Origin: Limnephilus marmoratus
Taxonomy: Eukaryota; Arthropoda; Insecta; Trichoptera; Limnephilidae
Reading direction: 5' to 3'
Assembly (NCBI GenBank): GCA_917880885.1
Contig: OU862928.1
Location: 35,824,962-35,888,961 of the forward strand
Length of the DNA stretch: 64,000 nucleotides
This document shows, in pieces, positions 20,131-31,015 of the stretch. The notes beneath the pieces are model-generated. The model had not been told where the DNA came from. It saw only the letters and a list, made by a program, of their open reading frames with translations, and did no database searches. Every line of letters begins with the position of its first letter. The first letter of the stretch is position 1. Both the position numbers and the translations under genes were made by a program.

Positions 20131-21540
20131 AATTTATTATAAATCCTAGGCTCTATCTAATTTTATTATTTTCAAATAGATACAGAATCATACTTACCTG
20201 CAGGACACTTCCGACAAAACACACTTTATTAGAAAGTTTATGCTTATGCTATGGGGAAGATACGACTTTGCACGTGGAGGACATTATATTCAAAACACTG
20301 GACATTGCATGAGTTTTACATTTATATTTATATTTAACAGAAGTATAATCGGTCTTCTCTTTGTGCGGTGCATCGTAGTCTCTTCACTCTCGTCTATTTT
20401 AGTTTTCTGAAGGTTTCAATTCTACCGACTATGAATTGCACACTCTAATATTTTTATTAGTAAGTACTACAAATACAAGAAAAATATTTTTTTTATAAAA
20501 AAACGTTAATAATTAACGTACAACAGCAATATCAACGTTCACATTAATTAACGGTTAATCAATACGAAGGTTGGTGTTTTTTGCAACTAAATTGTGGAGT
20601 TACAGTTTATTGACACATCACAGGACAAGCATGTGGTAAGGATAATATGTGAGGCCAATATGTGAGGCCAATGCGCTGTAACACAAACAACCTGTCTCCC
20701 ACACGGCAATGACAGCATTGTAATATTGCGAGGATTATCCTGGCAAGATGTTGTATCTTAAGAAACAATGTTCTGCCATTACGGAAGTGTTTTTTTGCAG
20801 TTACAGCATTACGCCATCATCAATTCCTTAGGAAATAACCACAATAAAAAAAATAAAAGTATGCTCATATGATGTAGGTCGACGAATTGAATCGATTGAA
20901 CACTGTAAAGTCAAAATGTTGTATCTGTAGATAAAGCATATTGCCGTAACACGGGCGTATGGCCATCACGAGAACTAAGTAAGTACATTGACCCAAAAAG
21001 AATAATAATTATACTTTCTTGTGCAAGTGTTAGCAATGTCAAACACTAATACAGTTGCATATATAAGTATTTATATGGGATTTTAATAAATCCTTGGTTT
21101 AATCAGATTTGATTCAAGCACGCAGGTTAACAAATCCATCAACTTGTTGACAGCTAATAATTGTCGATTCTTCGATATAATATCAATAATATTCTTTATC
21201 TACAATGATAATGTTAATAAGCAATTGATATTTGTGTTAATTAATTAATTATTTATCATTGTTGCATCTTTGTAAGGCAGACACAGAGACAGAGGTCGGC
21301 AATATATTTCCTGTTATACTGTGTCTAGAGTGACACTTGAACTTCTTCATTGCCGTGTTGCTTAGAACCGTGATCCACACTCCAATTGTCTGATGTACCA
21401 GGCTGCTGCACTCCTCGCAGTTCAGTGCTGCGTGAACTGAATACAAGACTGCAAACTTTCTTTCCGTGATCACATTAATATCATCATAAACAAACATTGT
21501 AAACAACTTAAACTATTCGACTTCATTCATAGAATTACCT
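20131..21540. other. unassigned
   Basis: Apart from repeat traces near 20340-20400 I see no supported feature. The 85-codon minus ORF at 21249-21506 contains CEEC but no recognised domain or splice context, and is not called. Confidence 0.3.
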
Positions 21541-21544
21541 CTGA

Positions 21545-22180
21545 CTTTTCCGCAACTTCAGCAGATATATGCGTTAGAAATACGACAGCAGTTAAGTACA
21601 ATAAGCGTGTTTATACGTCAACGCGTGTCTCCATAGAAACCGTTATAACTCCATTATTCTTTTAGTGACATCCCTAAAACAAAAAGCAAAAGGTTGATAG
21701 TGGAACGAGCTGTACATCCCTATTCAAGTTGTCCATAGAAATACATAACAGAATATTCTGTCATTTGCGCAATCTGACACATAATTTTTCCCGCCAAATT
21801 TCGGACCGGCGGCTCGACATTGTTAATTTTTATTAAATATTTTTATATGAAATGATAAAAAAGTGAGGTGACAAAAGTGTTTATTACACATTTATACAAT
21901 AGAATAAGTATTGTTGTTTACATAATCTTTGATTTTAGTATCGTTTTCATATAAAAATATCACGTGAGTCATTTTAATATTTTTTTAATGTTTGCATTCT
22001 AAATTTTAGTATTTACAAAAGTTAATATTTATTTGTAATACAATAATTCGAAAGTTTTTTTGTAACCTTTCTAAAACAGTTTTTACTATACGGCTACGTT
22101 CAGAACTGTTTCATTTATAGAGCTTTAATTGTGAAGCGGTAATAACATTAACGTAATAATAACGTTTTCGTAAAATGTCA
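21545..22180 (-). mobile_element. piggyBac-like long-repeat element (family P1), copy 1
   Basis: Reverse complement of the P1 sequence at 24186-24758 and 30170-30607. Landmarks include GATATATGCGTTA, ACGCGTGTCTCCATAGAAA, GACATCCCTAAAACAAAAAG and GAGGTGACAAAAGTG. A SINE has inserted at its inner end (22186). The outer end is decayed (TTACCTCTGA). Confidence 0.7.
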
Positions 22181-22185
22181 TTTTG

Positions 22186-22612
22186 TTTTTTTTTTTTTTT
22201 TTTTACAGTGAATACCGCACAAGAATCTCAACTGCTCCCGTCTGGAGCCAGTGAGACTATGGCATCCCCAATTGGGGTATGTTGTGAGGCTGAAGGTAGT
22301 GGGGAGGGGAAGGAGGTGGGGAAGAGGAAGGTTGGGAAGTACCTGGCTATTCAGATCTGGTCACTAAACACGGCTAAAGCCATTTTCAAGCAACGTTTCA
22401 ATTCTGAATGGTGGTCTTACACCAGGGCGATACTAATAGTATCTTCCACTCTGGAACATGCCGCAAATATACTATATATTATTTTAAATGAATTAATTGT
22501 GAAATAACACAAATTAATCAAATAAAATTTATTTGCGCATGCCGGGTTCGAACCCGCGACCTCCGGAATGTGAGTCAAGAGTCTTAGCCACTGGACTACG
22601 GAGACATCTCAA
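22186..22612 (-). mobile_element. tRNA-headed SINE (family S), full copy
   Basis: On the minus strand it runs from a tRNA-like head (about 22612-22540, A box TAGTCCAGTGG, B box GGTTCGAACCC) through an AT-rich linker (AATTTGTGTTATTTCACAATT) and a body (CCAGGGCGATACT reversed) to a poly(A) tail, seen as T at 22186-22204. Sister copies: 39391-39796 (+) and 63341-63585 (-). Non-coding and pol III-type; mobilised by a LINE in trans. Confidence 0.85.
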
Positions 22613-22629
22613 GCGAATATTCGCGAAAA

Positions 22630-23290
22630 TTCGTAGGGGTTAAAACTCTTTACTGTTCGCTGGTTCGCCCTCACCTTGAATATGCTAGTGTCACTTGGTC
22701 TCCTTTGTTGCTGTCCACATTTGTCACATCGAATCTGTACAACATCCCTTCCTACGAGGAATTGCTCGGGGGTTAGGACTTGAAAGAGGCGAGTAGGAGA
22801 TGAAATTGAACAAACTTTAAACATTTCTTCTTTAGAAACATGTAGAAAGGACTCTGATCTAATTTGCATATTCAAAATTATCAACAGTATTACTGACACA
22901 CCTGCTTTGTTACAACTCATCCAGTTCAACATCCCTTCCTGAAGACTCCGAAATAATGAATTGCTGTTCCTCAATCAACATCCTACTAATTATGGATATC
23001 ATTCTCCTTTATCCAGAATGTCAAGACTTATCAAAGCAAATCAAAGCATTTAATTTTTTGATGTAAGTCTAAATGACTTTCGGCAGTCGATTCGCAATGT
23101 GATTTTTTAAGCCTTTTAAATCCATCTTCAAGCTACTTGTTCAAGTTATCTTCTATATGTACTTTTATATTATATGTATTTTGTCAATGCTCTTCATTTA
23201 TATGTACTCTCCTTTCATTGTCATCTCTTTTTTTTATTTGTGTTATTGTTACATTGTTAATGGACTATTTGTCCATAAACAAAATAAATG
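22630..23290 (+). pseudogene. LINE ORF2 3' end with 3' UTR (family G), degenerate
   Basis: It closely matches 49985-50650, beginning at TTAAAACTCTTTACTGTTCGC, through the segment encoding CSLVRPHLEYASV, to the 3' UTR ending GACTATTTGTCC and AAATAAATGAA. It has indels, so no long frame survives. The minus ORF over it (22609-22974) is antisense shadow. Confidence 0.8.
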
Positions 23291-23296
23291 AACCGT

Positions 23297-23890
23297 TCTC
23301 ATGTGACAAATATCAACCATGTACATAATATGTTGGGTCCGCATTTGCTGTGTTTCCCGCCTGTACACCGGTGCCGAGGGGATCAATGACGCTAGTTCCT
23401 CGGAGCATCTTTCATTGAAATAGCGATAGAACAAGTATAGCATTCCCATCCGACACCTGTGGTCTAAAGATTGCAATCCGTTTGTTAAGATGAGGGAATC
23501 TATCATACAGACCGCCTGTTTCTGCACAGAGTTGAGGGTTTTTTTCAGGTGTTTTGGAGCTCCAGACCAAAAGTGGCTTCCAAATTCAACCGTGGGTTGC
23601 ACTTGCGATTTGTACAGGGTTAGCAGTTGTGTACTATTAAAGTATCTGCAGGCCCTGTTTTTGAGAGGCTAACTTAACTCTGGCTCCGATGGAGCCCCCA
23701 TATCTGAGCTGGTCACTTAGAGTTACACCAAGCATATCAATGGAGGGTCTCTTCGGAAGATTGCTTCCGTTGAAAGAAACTAGTTTTTCATTTTCATCCC
23801 TTTTAGACGTAATCAGAAATGATTGGGTCTTTGAAACATTAAATTCAACGAGATTATGTTTACCCCAAGAGAATGCCACGAGATTTTATT
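23297..23890 (-). pseudogene. LINE ORF2 C-terminal fragment (family H), copy 1
   Basis: Minus-strand coding pieces in two frames. The upstream piece (from 23879) shows NVSKTQSFLITSKR and DMLGVTLSDQLRYG, and the downstream piece shows EFGSHFWSGAPKHLKKTL, SVQK and EELASLIPSAP. These are the post-catalytic RT region and tail of a Jockey/I-like LINE. The same family lies at 32660-33310. A frameshift near 23640 separates the frames. No YADD. Confidence 0.8.
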
Positions 23891-24758
23891 AAATTAATCA
23901 TATAATATAACCACGAGGTTTGCCGCGTTATCGCCACTCTGTTGACACTTTTTATAACTTTGCTTTGCTCAGTCGAGCTTAATCCACGCATCCGGCTTCC
24001 GGATTAAGCGATGCTTAAGCAGTGTTGAGCCTTAGTTTCGGCTTAGAAGTTTATTGGTAGGATTAGGAACAGTGGCTGTTAGTGTTTTTAATCATGTTTA
24101 ACCTGAACTATTGTAAATAAATTAACTCAGTGAAAATCTATTAGTGTGTTTTAAATGAAGAAAAGGACCCTCATACAGACCTTAACCCCTCCGAAAATCG
24201 CAAATATTCACTTATAATGTCTCAAACGAAATGACAGTTTTACGAAAACTTTGTGTTATTACCGCTTCACGATTAAAGCTCTATAAATGAAACATTTCTG
24301 AACATAGCCGAATAGTAAAAACTGTTTTAGAAAGGTTACAAAATAAGCTTTCAAATTGTTATAATACAAATAAATATTAACATTTGTAAATATTAAAATT
24401 TAGAATGCAAACATTAAAAAAAATGTAAAAATGACTCACATGATGTTTTTATGTGAAAACGGTACTAAAATCACAGATTATGTAAACAACATTATGTAAA
24501 CAACATTCTATTGTATAAATGTATAATAAACACTTTTGTCACCTCACTTTTTTATCATTTCATATAAAAATATTTAATAAAAATTAACAATGTCGAGCGG
24601 CCCGGCAATTTTTACCCGGCAATTTGGCGGGTAAATATATGTATCAACCTAGACTGACAGAATATTCTTGTTATGTATTTCTATGGACAACTTGATAGGG
24701 ATGTACAGCTTGATCCACTATCGACCTTTTACTTTTTGTTTTAGGGATGTCACTATGT

Positions 24759-26097
24759 CACATAAATAATTATGTAACTAATGCAGTTCTTGCTTAGGTG
24801 TTTATTTTGTCTATGGTGTTTTTTTGGACACTGGTAATTTTTTGGAAAAGAAAGAAGAGCAGTTTTGTTTATGGGGACTTCCTCCCGAGCAGCCATGGAC
24901 TAGGTTGTTCGGAAATTGGTCACTCACCATAAAGGTGTTTAATTTTGAGTTTAAACCATGAGAATCTAAGTAAATTAAAACCTAACCGATCGCGGGTGAT
25001 TTTTTCGTAACACGCGAGGCTCGTGTACGTATAATGTTAATGGATGACTTGTAAGTCCCATTTTTTTATCGATGTGGTTGACCGACGCCGGCAGTGATAT
25101 TTTCGGCGTTGCTGTAACTTTAAAAGTGTGATTAGTTGTCCCGGTCAAGGGATGTATTTTGGAAATGGGAATATAAAGAATTCCCGACAGATAAACGGAG
25201 TGTTAAGCCCGTGCAATGATGTTTTCGGTCGTGAGATGCCTAACACGCGATCAGAGTACGGCCGGCAAATTAATCCGAATCGAATCGTGAATTAACAATC
25301 CTCACCCGTCCTGCAATCGTGGCTTTGCCAAAATTGGGAAGACGCTGCTTTTCATCGGCCGAGATTATTATTTACTTGGGACAAGTTCGACATCTCATAA
25401 TCTTGCCACGTTGTCTGGGAGCCTGTTCCTACCTCGTTTGGAGACTTTCTTGGGTCATCATCACATCACCAATCCATCCTCATGGAAAGCCCTAGGCTGG
25501 CTTTCATCCAGGCGCGGACTGGAACGTGCTACCCGCAACATTTCTCGATGGGCCGGCTTTCATCCTGGGGCGCACCTCTTCAAGGAACATCATCACGGCA
25601 TTGTTTAGTTAGATAGATAGTTTAGCGAGTCCATCTGGTACGTATGTTTTTATATGTTTTCCTTTGATACCCTGATGGGAAGTTTGCACACTTCCGTGTT
25701 GCTTTTGTGTTCAATATATACTCTTTTGTTTCGCAAGTCTAGGTAGTACGTACTAAACGTTCGCCAATTTATAATTATTAAAAACGGTAATAATCGTTTG
25801 AAAATATTCAATTTTGTGCTTTTTGTGTTTTCTGACCACTTCCCTAGTGAAAATTCATAAATTCAGTGAGTTTCGTTGTATTTATAGTGACTTTTTATCA
25901 AATTTAAAATCATTTTGACATTTCTAATTAAAATATATTTTTTTTGACATTTCGAAAACAATAATCCATTTATTTTTTATTTGAATTTAGTTCTGTTGTA
26001 TCAGTAACAAATTCACTGAAAGCAAATTTTGTTCCTACCTACATTGCGAGCTGGGTTGTCACTCATATTATTTTCTTAAAAATATCTCACTTTCGAA
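24759..26097 (+). other. probable LINE 5' UTR plus unassigned flank
   Basis: Non-coding and more GC-balanced than the surroundings (24960-25600), directly upstream of LINE ORF1 in the same orientation. Some of this is probably the LINE 5' UTR with an internal promoter. The exact 5' end is not resolved; the left boundary is the break in the piggyBac-like host at 24758. A 65-codon ORF at 25411-25608 is not supported. Confidence 0.4.
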
Positions 26098-26790
26098 ATG
26101 AATAATAATGAAGCAATTGCTTACTTAAACAAAGCTAAGGATGAGATTAATAGCATCCACAATGCCATTACCGATCCTGCTTTGAAAATAACAAAAGACC
26201 AAATGGCAAAAATACTCAGTAAACTTTCTAATCTATCTGGAACTATGCAAGACCTTGGAGTAACTGTTGGAGTTCTTGAAGGAAAAGTTATGACATTCGA
26301 AAAAATTATCGAAAAGAAAGTATTACCACAGGAAACAACACCAATTTGTGACGTGTTCGCTGAGATTGAGGAACGCAAGACCCGCTCGAAGAACGTCATT
26401 TTACTCAACGTCCCCGAATGTAATTCTAACTCTACCACGGTGAGCGTCTTGGAGGATGGAAAAAAGGTATTAGCAGCTATTAGTGAAATTAATAGCGAGT
26501 TCAATCTAGAAGATGTGAAAATTTACAGGCTTGGAAGTAAAATTCCAAACAAAACCAGGCCAATTAAATTAGAATTCGATGAAGTCAAACAGGCGAAACT
26601 TTCACTCTTTAACAAAACTACTCTGTCCAATGGAATTATAATCAAACCTGATAGGACTCTACAACAAAGACAACATTTAACTGACCTCTGGAAGGAATTA
26701 GAAGAAAGGAAAGAAAAGGGCGAAGTCGATTTACGAATCAAACATTTCAATGGAATTCCCAAAATCATCAAAACTCAATCAAAAAACTGA
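26098..26790 (+). CDS. LINE ORF1 RNA-binding protein, 230 aa, ending in a -1 slippery heptamer
   Basis: An L1-ORF1p-like architecture. The N-terminal part is helical and coiled-coil-like (about 1-95). An RRM-like fold begins at ERKTRSKNVILLNVPE (about 92-107) and continues through KIYRLGS and RPIKLEF (about 140-160). A basic C-terminal helix region follows (LWKELEERKEKG). Such proteins trimerise, bind the element RNA and act as nucleic-acid chaperones. The last codons are TCA AAA AAC TGA, so the canonical retroviral heptamer A AAA AAC (26781-26787) abuts the stop. The -1 frame then runs open into ORF2. Undamaged reading frame. Confidence 0.85.
   Translation: MNNNEAIAYLNKAKDEINSIHNAITDPALKITKDQMAKILSKLSNLSGTMQDLGVTVGVLEGKVMTFEKIIEKKVLPQETTPICDVFAEIEERKTRSKNVILLNVPECNSNSTTVSVLEDGKKVLAAISEINSEFNLEDVKIYRLGSKIPNKTRPIKLEFDEVKQAKLSLFNKTTLSNGIIIKPDRTLQQRQHLTDLWKELEERKEKGEVDLRIKHFNGIPKIIKTQSKN
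26781..26787 (+). promoter_or_regulatory. putative -1 programmed ribosomal frameshift site (A AAA AAC)
   Basis: In the ORF1 frame the bases fall as A|AAA|AAC|TGA. Slippage by -1 re-pairs AAA and AAA, and the next codon becomes CTG (26787-26789), which is in frame with ORF2. Twenty sense codons then precede the first ORF2 AUG, and they include the endonuclease motif YYQNVRG. A stop immediately after the heptamer can itself enhance slippage. I did not find an obvious downstream pseudoknot by eye. Confidence 0.65.
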
Positions 26791-29669
26791 AAAACAAACA
26801 GAACAGATTTTCTAGACTTACAGGATATTATCAAAATGTACGGGGAATGCGTACAAAATTGCACCAACTTAAAACTAACTCCCCAATCTTCTCACACGAC
26901 ATTCTGTTTTTAACTGAAACATGGTTAAATGCTGACATCAGCTCGTCTGAATTAGGCCTACATCACTATACCACATATCGTTCTGATCGAAATTCTTTTA
27001 CGAGCAAAAAGTCTAACGGAGGAGGTGTGATGCTGTGCGTATCCAAGAATATATCATCTACTAAATTACCGGTTAAACACAAAAGTGTTGAACAAATTTT
27101 TGTATTGCTCAATATACCTAATGGAAAAATTATTATCGGCTGTGTCTATATCCCACCTGCATCTGATTTGCAAACATATAAAAATCACATTGATGACATA
27201 GAAGTACTCAAATTCAAATATCCTAAAGCAAAATTCATTATTGCCGGTGATTATAACCTTCCCAACTGGACCAGCCAAGATGACAATGGACCTGCTACAA
27301 ACCAAGCAGAATTACAGTGTGATAAATGCAGTGAAATTCGTGATATGTCTTTATTCTTGGGACTAACTCAATCAAACAAGATTTTCAACTTTAACAATCG
27401 AATGTTGGATTTAGTATTTTCAAGTGATTCGAAAATAATGGTTGAACTATCCGACGAATTATTATTACCGTTAGATCAATACCACCCACCATTGGATATT
27501 ATCATAACAAATATGCCTTTAACATCTTCAAAAAAAACAAGTGCCCCATCGTATAACTTTTCCAAAGCTGAATACCATCATATTATTGAGTACCTTATCC
27601 AAACAGATTGGTCCTTTTTAGATGAGGAAAATAATATAAATGATCAATTAGAACACTTTTACTCGATTTTAAATACCTCTATAGAACAATTTGTTCCCAG
27701 GGTTAGCTTCAAATCATCTTATTATCCGAAATGGTTTACAAAAGAATTAACTAATTTAATTAATAAAAAAAAATGTATCCACAGAAAATATAAACATACC
27801 AGAAATCCTAACGATTATATAACATTTACTAAACTACGAAAACAATGTAAAGAACTATCAATAAAATGCTATAGTAACTATGTTAACGTAATAGAAAATG
27901 AGGTACGTCATCACAATGTGAAAAAATTCTGGAATTTTACTAAATCTCAGCGAAACGATAACTGTGGATATCCTAATAACATGTATTTTAAAGAAAAATG
28001 TGCTGACAGTATCGAGGGTATAGTTAATCTCTTTGCTGACTCATTTAAAAGTGTTTACGACAAAGATATTCCTGTTAATGCAGTCTCCACTACTTCATTG
28101 GAAGAGTCATTAAACCTAAGCCAATGTTTCATAAAATTAGAATCTTTAAAAAGGGGCATAAACGCATTGGATAGTAATAAATCTGCTGGACCTGATGGTA
28201 TTCCTCCCATATTTTTAATAACTTGCATTGATAGTTTGATATATCCCATACAAAAACTTTTTAACAAATCCTTAGCATCTGGCTGTTTTCCGGCTCTGTG
28301 GAAAAAGAGTTATTTAACGCCTATTCATAAAAAAGGAGACAAAAGCGATATATCAAACTATAGACCTATTTGTATTATGTCTGCTTTACCCAAACTTTTC
28401 GAGTCATTAGTATTAGATACCATTGTAAAACCTATCAACAATATTATTGTTCCTAACCAACATGGCTTTATCAGAGGTCGATCTACCTTAAGTAATTTAA
28501 CTATCTATAATAATTACATATCCGAATCCCTTAGTCTGAAACAACAAGTGGATTCTATATACACTGATTTCAGTAAAGCATTTGATAAGGTTCGACATCA
28601 CATTCTTATATCCAAACTCCGACTGTTAGGCATTAAAGGAAGTTTATTGACATGGATTATTAGTTACCTCAGTAATAGAGTGCTTAGTGTGAGGATTAAT
28701 TTTATAGAATCCTATGTATTCGAGGCCACAAGTGGTGTCCCGCAAGGGTCCCACCTCGGCCCAATATTCTTCTTAATATTCATTAATGACATTGTAAATA
28801 TATTTAAAGATGTACAAGTCCTACTTTTTGCAGATGATCTAAAATTGTTTAAAAAAATACGAAATATATATGATTGCCTAATTTTACAAGCTAATTTAGA
28901 TGAATTTTTTAAATGGTGCGAACAAAATATGTTATTTTTAAATACTGAGAAATGTCAAGTAATACGATTTTCCAGAACTCATTCTCATATTTTACATGAA
29001 TATAATTTTAATAATGTTAAATTAACACCAGTATTACAAATTCGCGACTTGGGAGTTATATTCGATTCAAACTTAACATTCACACCACATATAGATAATA
29101 TAACTAATAAGGCTTTAAAGATTCTTGGCTTCCTTTGTAGAACCCTAACTGATTTTAAGTCCTTGGATTGCATGAAAACACTCTACATTTCATTAGTTAG
29201 ATGTCAAGTTGAATATAATTCACCTATTTGGTCCCCTTTCTATAAAGTACACTCTAACAAAATAGAACGAGTTCAACACAAATTTCTTAGGTACTTAAAT
29301 TTCAAACTCAAAATTCCAATAGAAAACATTAATTATTTAAGTTTAATGAATCGACTAAATTTAATTACGCTGTCTGACAGAAGAATCATTTCAGACCTAA
29401 TTTTATTGTACAGAATTATGAACAACCTAATTGACAGCCCTGCCATCGTTTCTACTATTAAACTTCTTGTACCGACAAGGAATACTAGACAAAATATAAC
29501 ATTCTTTTGCAACACATACACAACTAACTATCAATCACACTCACTTACCAATAGGATGCATTATTTAGGCAACAAGTTTGGTGGTATTGTAGATGTATTT
29601 GCTGATTCCCTTTACATTCTAAAATGCAATTTAAACCAACACTTTGTTGAATCCTACAAATTATTGTAA
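26787..29669 (+). CDS. LINE ORF2: endonuclease and reverse transcriptase, probably expressed by frameshift
   Basis: Numbered from the first AUG (26847; 940 codons), the endonuclease shows FLTETWLN near 22-29, GDYN near 134 and DQYHPP near 209. The RT domain spans about 440-720 with SAGPDGIPP, FSKAFDKVRH, GVPQGSHLGP and the catalytic FADD near 660. A C-terminal tail (VEYNSPIWSPFYK) follows. The conserved Asn of endonuclease motif I sits in YYQNVRG, four residues before that Met. Initiation there would therefore lose a catalytic residue, and I extend the frame back to the slippery site. Jockey/CR1-like clade, intact. It nicks target DNA and copies the element RNA. Confidence 0.85.
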   Translation: MKNKQNRFSRLTGYYQNVRGMRTKLHQLKTNSPIFSHDILFLTETWLNADISSSELGLHHYTTYRSDRNSFTSKKSNGGGVMLCVSKNISSTKLPVKHKSVEQIFVLLNIPNGKIIIGCVYIPPASDLQTYKNHIDDIEVLKFKYPKAKFIIAGDYNLPNWTSQDDNGPATNQAELQCDKCSEIRDMSLFLGLTQSNKIFNFNNRMLDLVFSSDSKIMVELSDELLLPLDQYHPPLDIIITNMPLTSSKKTSAPSYNFSKAEYHHIIEYLIQTDWSFLDEENNINDQLEHFYSILNTSIEQFVPRVSFKSSYYPKWFTKELTNLINKKKCIHRKYKHTRNPNDYITFTKLRKQCKELSIKCYSNYVNVIENEVRHHNVKKFWNFTKSQRNDNCGYPNNMYFKEKCADSIEGIVNLFADSFKSVYDKDIPVNAVSTTSLEESLNLSQCFIKLESLKRGINALDSNKSAGPDGIPPIFLITCIDSLIYPIQKLFNKSLASGCFPALWKKSYLTPIHKKGDKSDISNYRPICIMSALPKLFESLVLDTIVKPINNIIVPNQHGFIRGRSTLSNLTIYNNYISESLSLKQQVDSIYTDFSKAFDKVRHHILISKLRLLGIKGSLLTWIISYLSNRVLSVRINFIESYVFEATSGVPQGSHLGPIFFLIFINDIVNIFKDVQVLLFADDLKLFKKIRNIYDCLILQANLDEFFKWCEQNMLFLNTEKCQVIRFSRTHSHILHEYNFNNVKLTPVLQIRDLGVIFDSNLTFTPHIDNITNKALKILGFLCRTLTDFKSLDCMKTLYISLVRCQVEYNSPIWSPFYKVHSNKIERVQHKFLRYLNFKLKIPIENINYLSLMNRLNLITLSDRRIISDLILLYRIMNNLIDSPAIVSTIKLLVPTRNTRQNITFFCNTYTTNYQSHSLTNRMHYLGNKFGGIVDVFADSLYILKCNLNQHFVESYKLL

Positions 29670-29972
29670 CATGGGTATAATATATTTAACGATTTGATTT
29701 GTTATTGAAATGTTTATATTATATTTTGTTCTATGTTATTGTTAAATATTACATTGTTTAAAATATTTCACGGTTTTCCACAAGAATATACAAGTGGTTT
29801 TTTTCTTTAAAAACTACTTGTATATTCTTAAAAGTTTTTTCACTTTTTATAACTTTTGGTATAAATTCTATGTATGTGTAATCCTAGATATATTAAATAT
29901 TATTTTCTAATCTATGTAAAAGCCCCTACGGGCGTATAACAACAATAAATAAATAAATAAATAAATAAATAC
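29670..29972 (+). other. LINE 3' UTR with hairpin and (AAAT)n tail
   Basis: AAGAATATACAAGT (29783 on) pairs with ACTTGTATATTCTT (to 29829), a perfect 14-bp stem. A small GCCCCTACGGGC hairpin lies near 29924, and the end is (AATA)n at about 29944-29970. Hairpin plus short-repeat tail is typical LINE 3' architecture. Confidence 0.75.
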
Positions 29973-30611
29973 ATATATTTTTTTAAAAAGTTAATATTCT
30001 TTGATTTAATTGAATCCCTACCTACATGATAGAGAATTACTTGGCCCACTATCCCGAGTTTGGATCTCTGCTCTGCCGCCAGGATATATTTAATACGAGC
30101 CTAATTCGTTACAACTAAAACAATAACAGTGTTAGAACGATTTCTATGGAGACACACGCGTTGACACATGTAAAAATGACTCACGCGACGTTTTTATGTG
30201 AAAACGGTACTAAAATCACAGATTATGTAAACAACAATACTTATTCTATTGTATAAATGTATAATAAACACTTTTGTCACCTCACTTTTTTATCATTTCA
30301 TATAAAAATATTTAATAAAAATTAACAATGTCGAGCGGCCCAGCAATTTTTACCCGGCAATTTGGCGGGTAAATATATGTATCAACCGCGCGACTGACAG
30401 AATATTTTTGTTATGTATTTCTATGGACAACTTGATAGGGATGTACAGCTTGATCCACTATCGACCTTTTACTTTTTGTTTTAGGGATGTCACTAAAACA
30501 ATAACGGAGTTTTCTATGGAGACACACGCGTTGACGTATAAACACGTTTATTGTACTTGACTGCTATCGTATTTTTAACGCATATATCTGCATAATTTTC
30601 GGAGGGGTTAA

Positions 30612-31015
30612 CATCCCTTACTTCATAGTGAGAAAATGTTACTAATGCAATGATGTCGGACTTAGCTGTTACAGGTTTGAATCCCCGACGTCCGGTGGGA
30701 TCCAGTTTCGGACCACTCGACTATCTAATATAACTAATATTTATTCTAACTAGTAATCTAATCAAGATGGCCAAATGTTTACGAGGGCTAATGGACAAAT
30801 CACCCACTCAACTGTTGGCCCGCCTAATCTGGTGATTATCTTAATTATACTCCTATACGGCATTAGCGAAGAATAATTAACACTATTATTAGATTTTGGA
30901 TAGCAATAATACCAGCCAATGAAATTCTATCAATTATCGTAATTTATTTTTTGATTTCGGGTATTGTGCTGTGCTGCGATTCCTCCTTCTTTAATAACTA
31001 AATAACCATCTCGCC
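30612..31015. other. unassigned
   Basis: No gene. A B-box-like GGTTTGAATCCCC at about 30676 hints at a SINE remnant, but no A box or tail was found. Confidence 0.3.

Larger units (their letters stand above)
24182..30611 (+). mobile_element. composite piggyBac-like element (family P1) split by a LINE-bearing insertion
   Basis: Both outer ends are TTAA (24182-24185, 30608-30611) followed by a perfect 13-bp inverted repeat CCCCTCCGAAAAT, which is piggyBac grammar. The interior is partly duplicated: 24424-24758 corresponds to 30170-30496. The first copy breaks at GTCACTA (24758) and resumes at AAACAATAAC (about 30113), so about 5.35 kb was inserted there. No transposase is present. Confidence 0.65.

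Noticed and set aside
21249..21506. 85-codon minus ORF with CEEC motif
   Set aside because: No recognised domain, splice context or second copy; expected by chance in this much sequence.
22609..22974. 121-codon minus-strand ORF (and 50070-50333)
   Set aside because: Antisense to the family G LINE coding strand; it recurs only because the LINE does.
24759..30112. LTR retrotransposon or endogenous virus (TG start, slippery site)
   Set aside because: No paired LTRs, no protease, RNase H/integrase or envelope; the coding content is APE endonuclease plus LINE-type RT.
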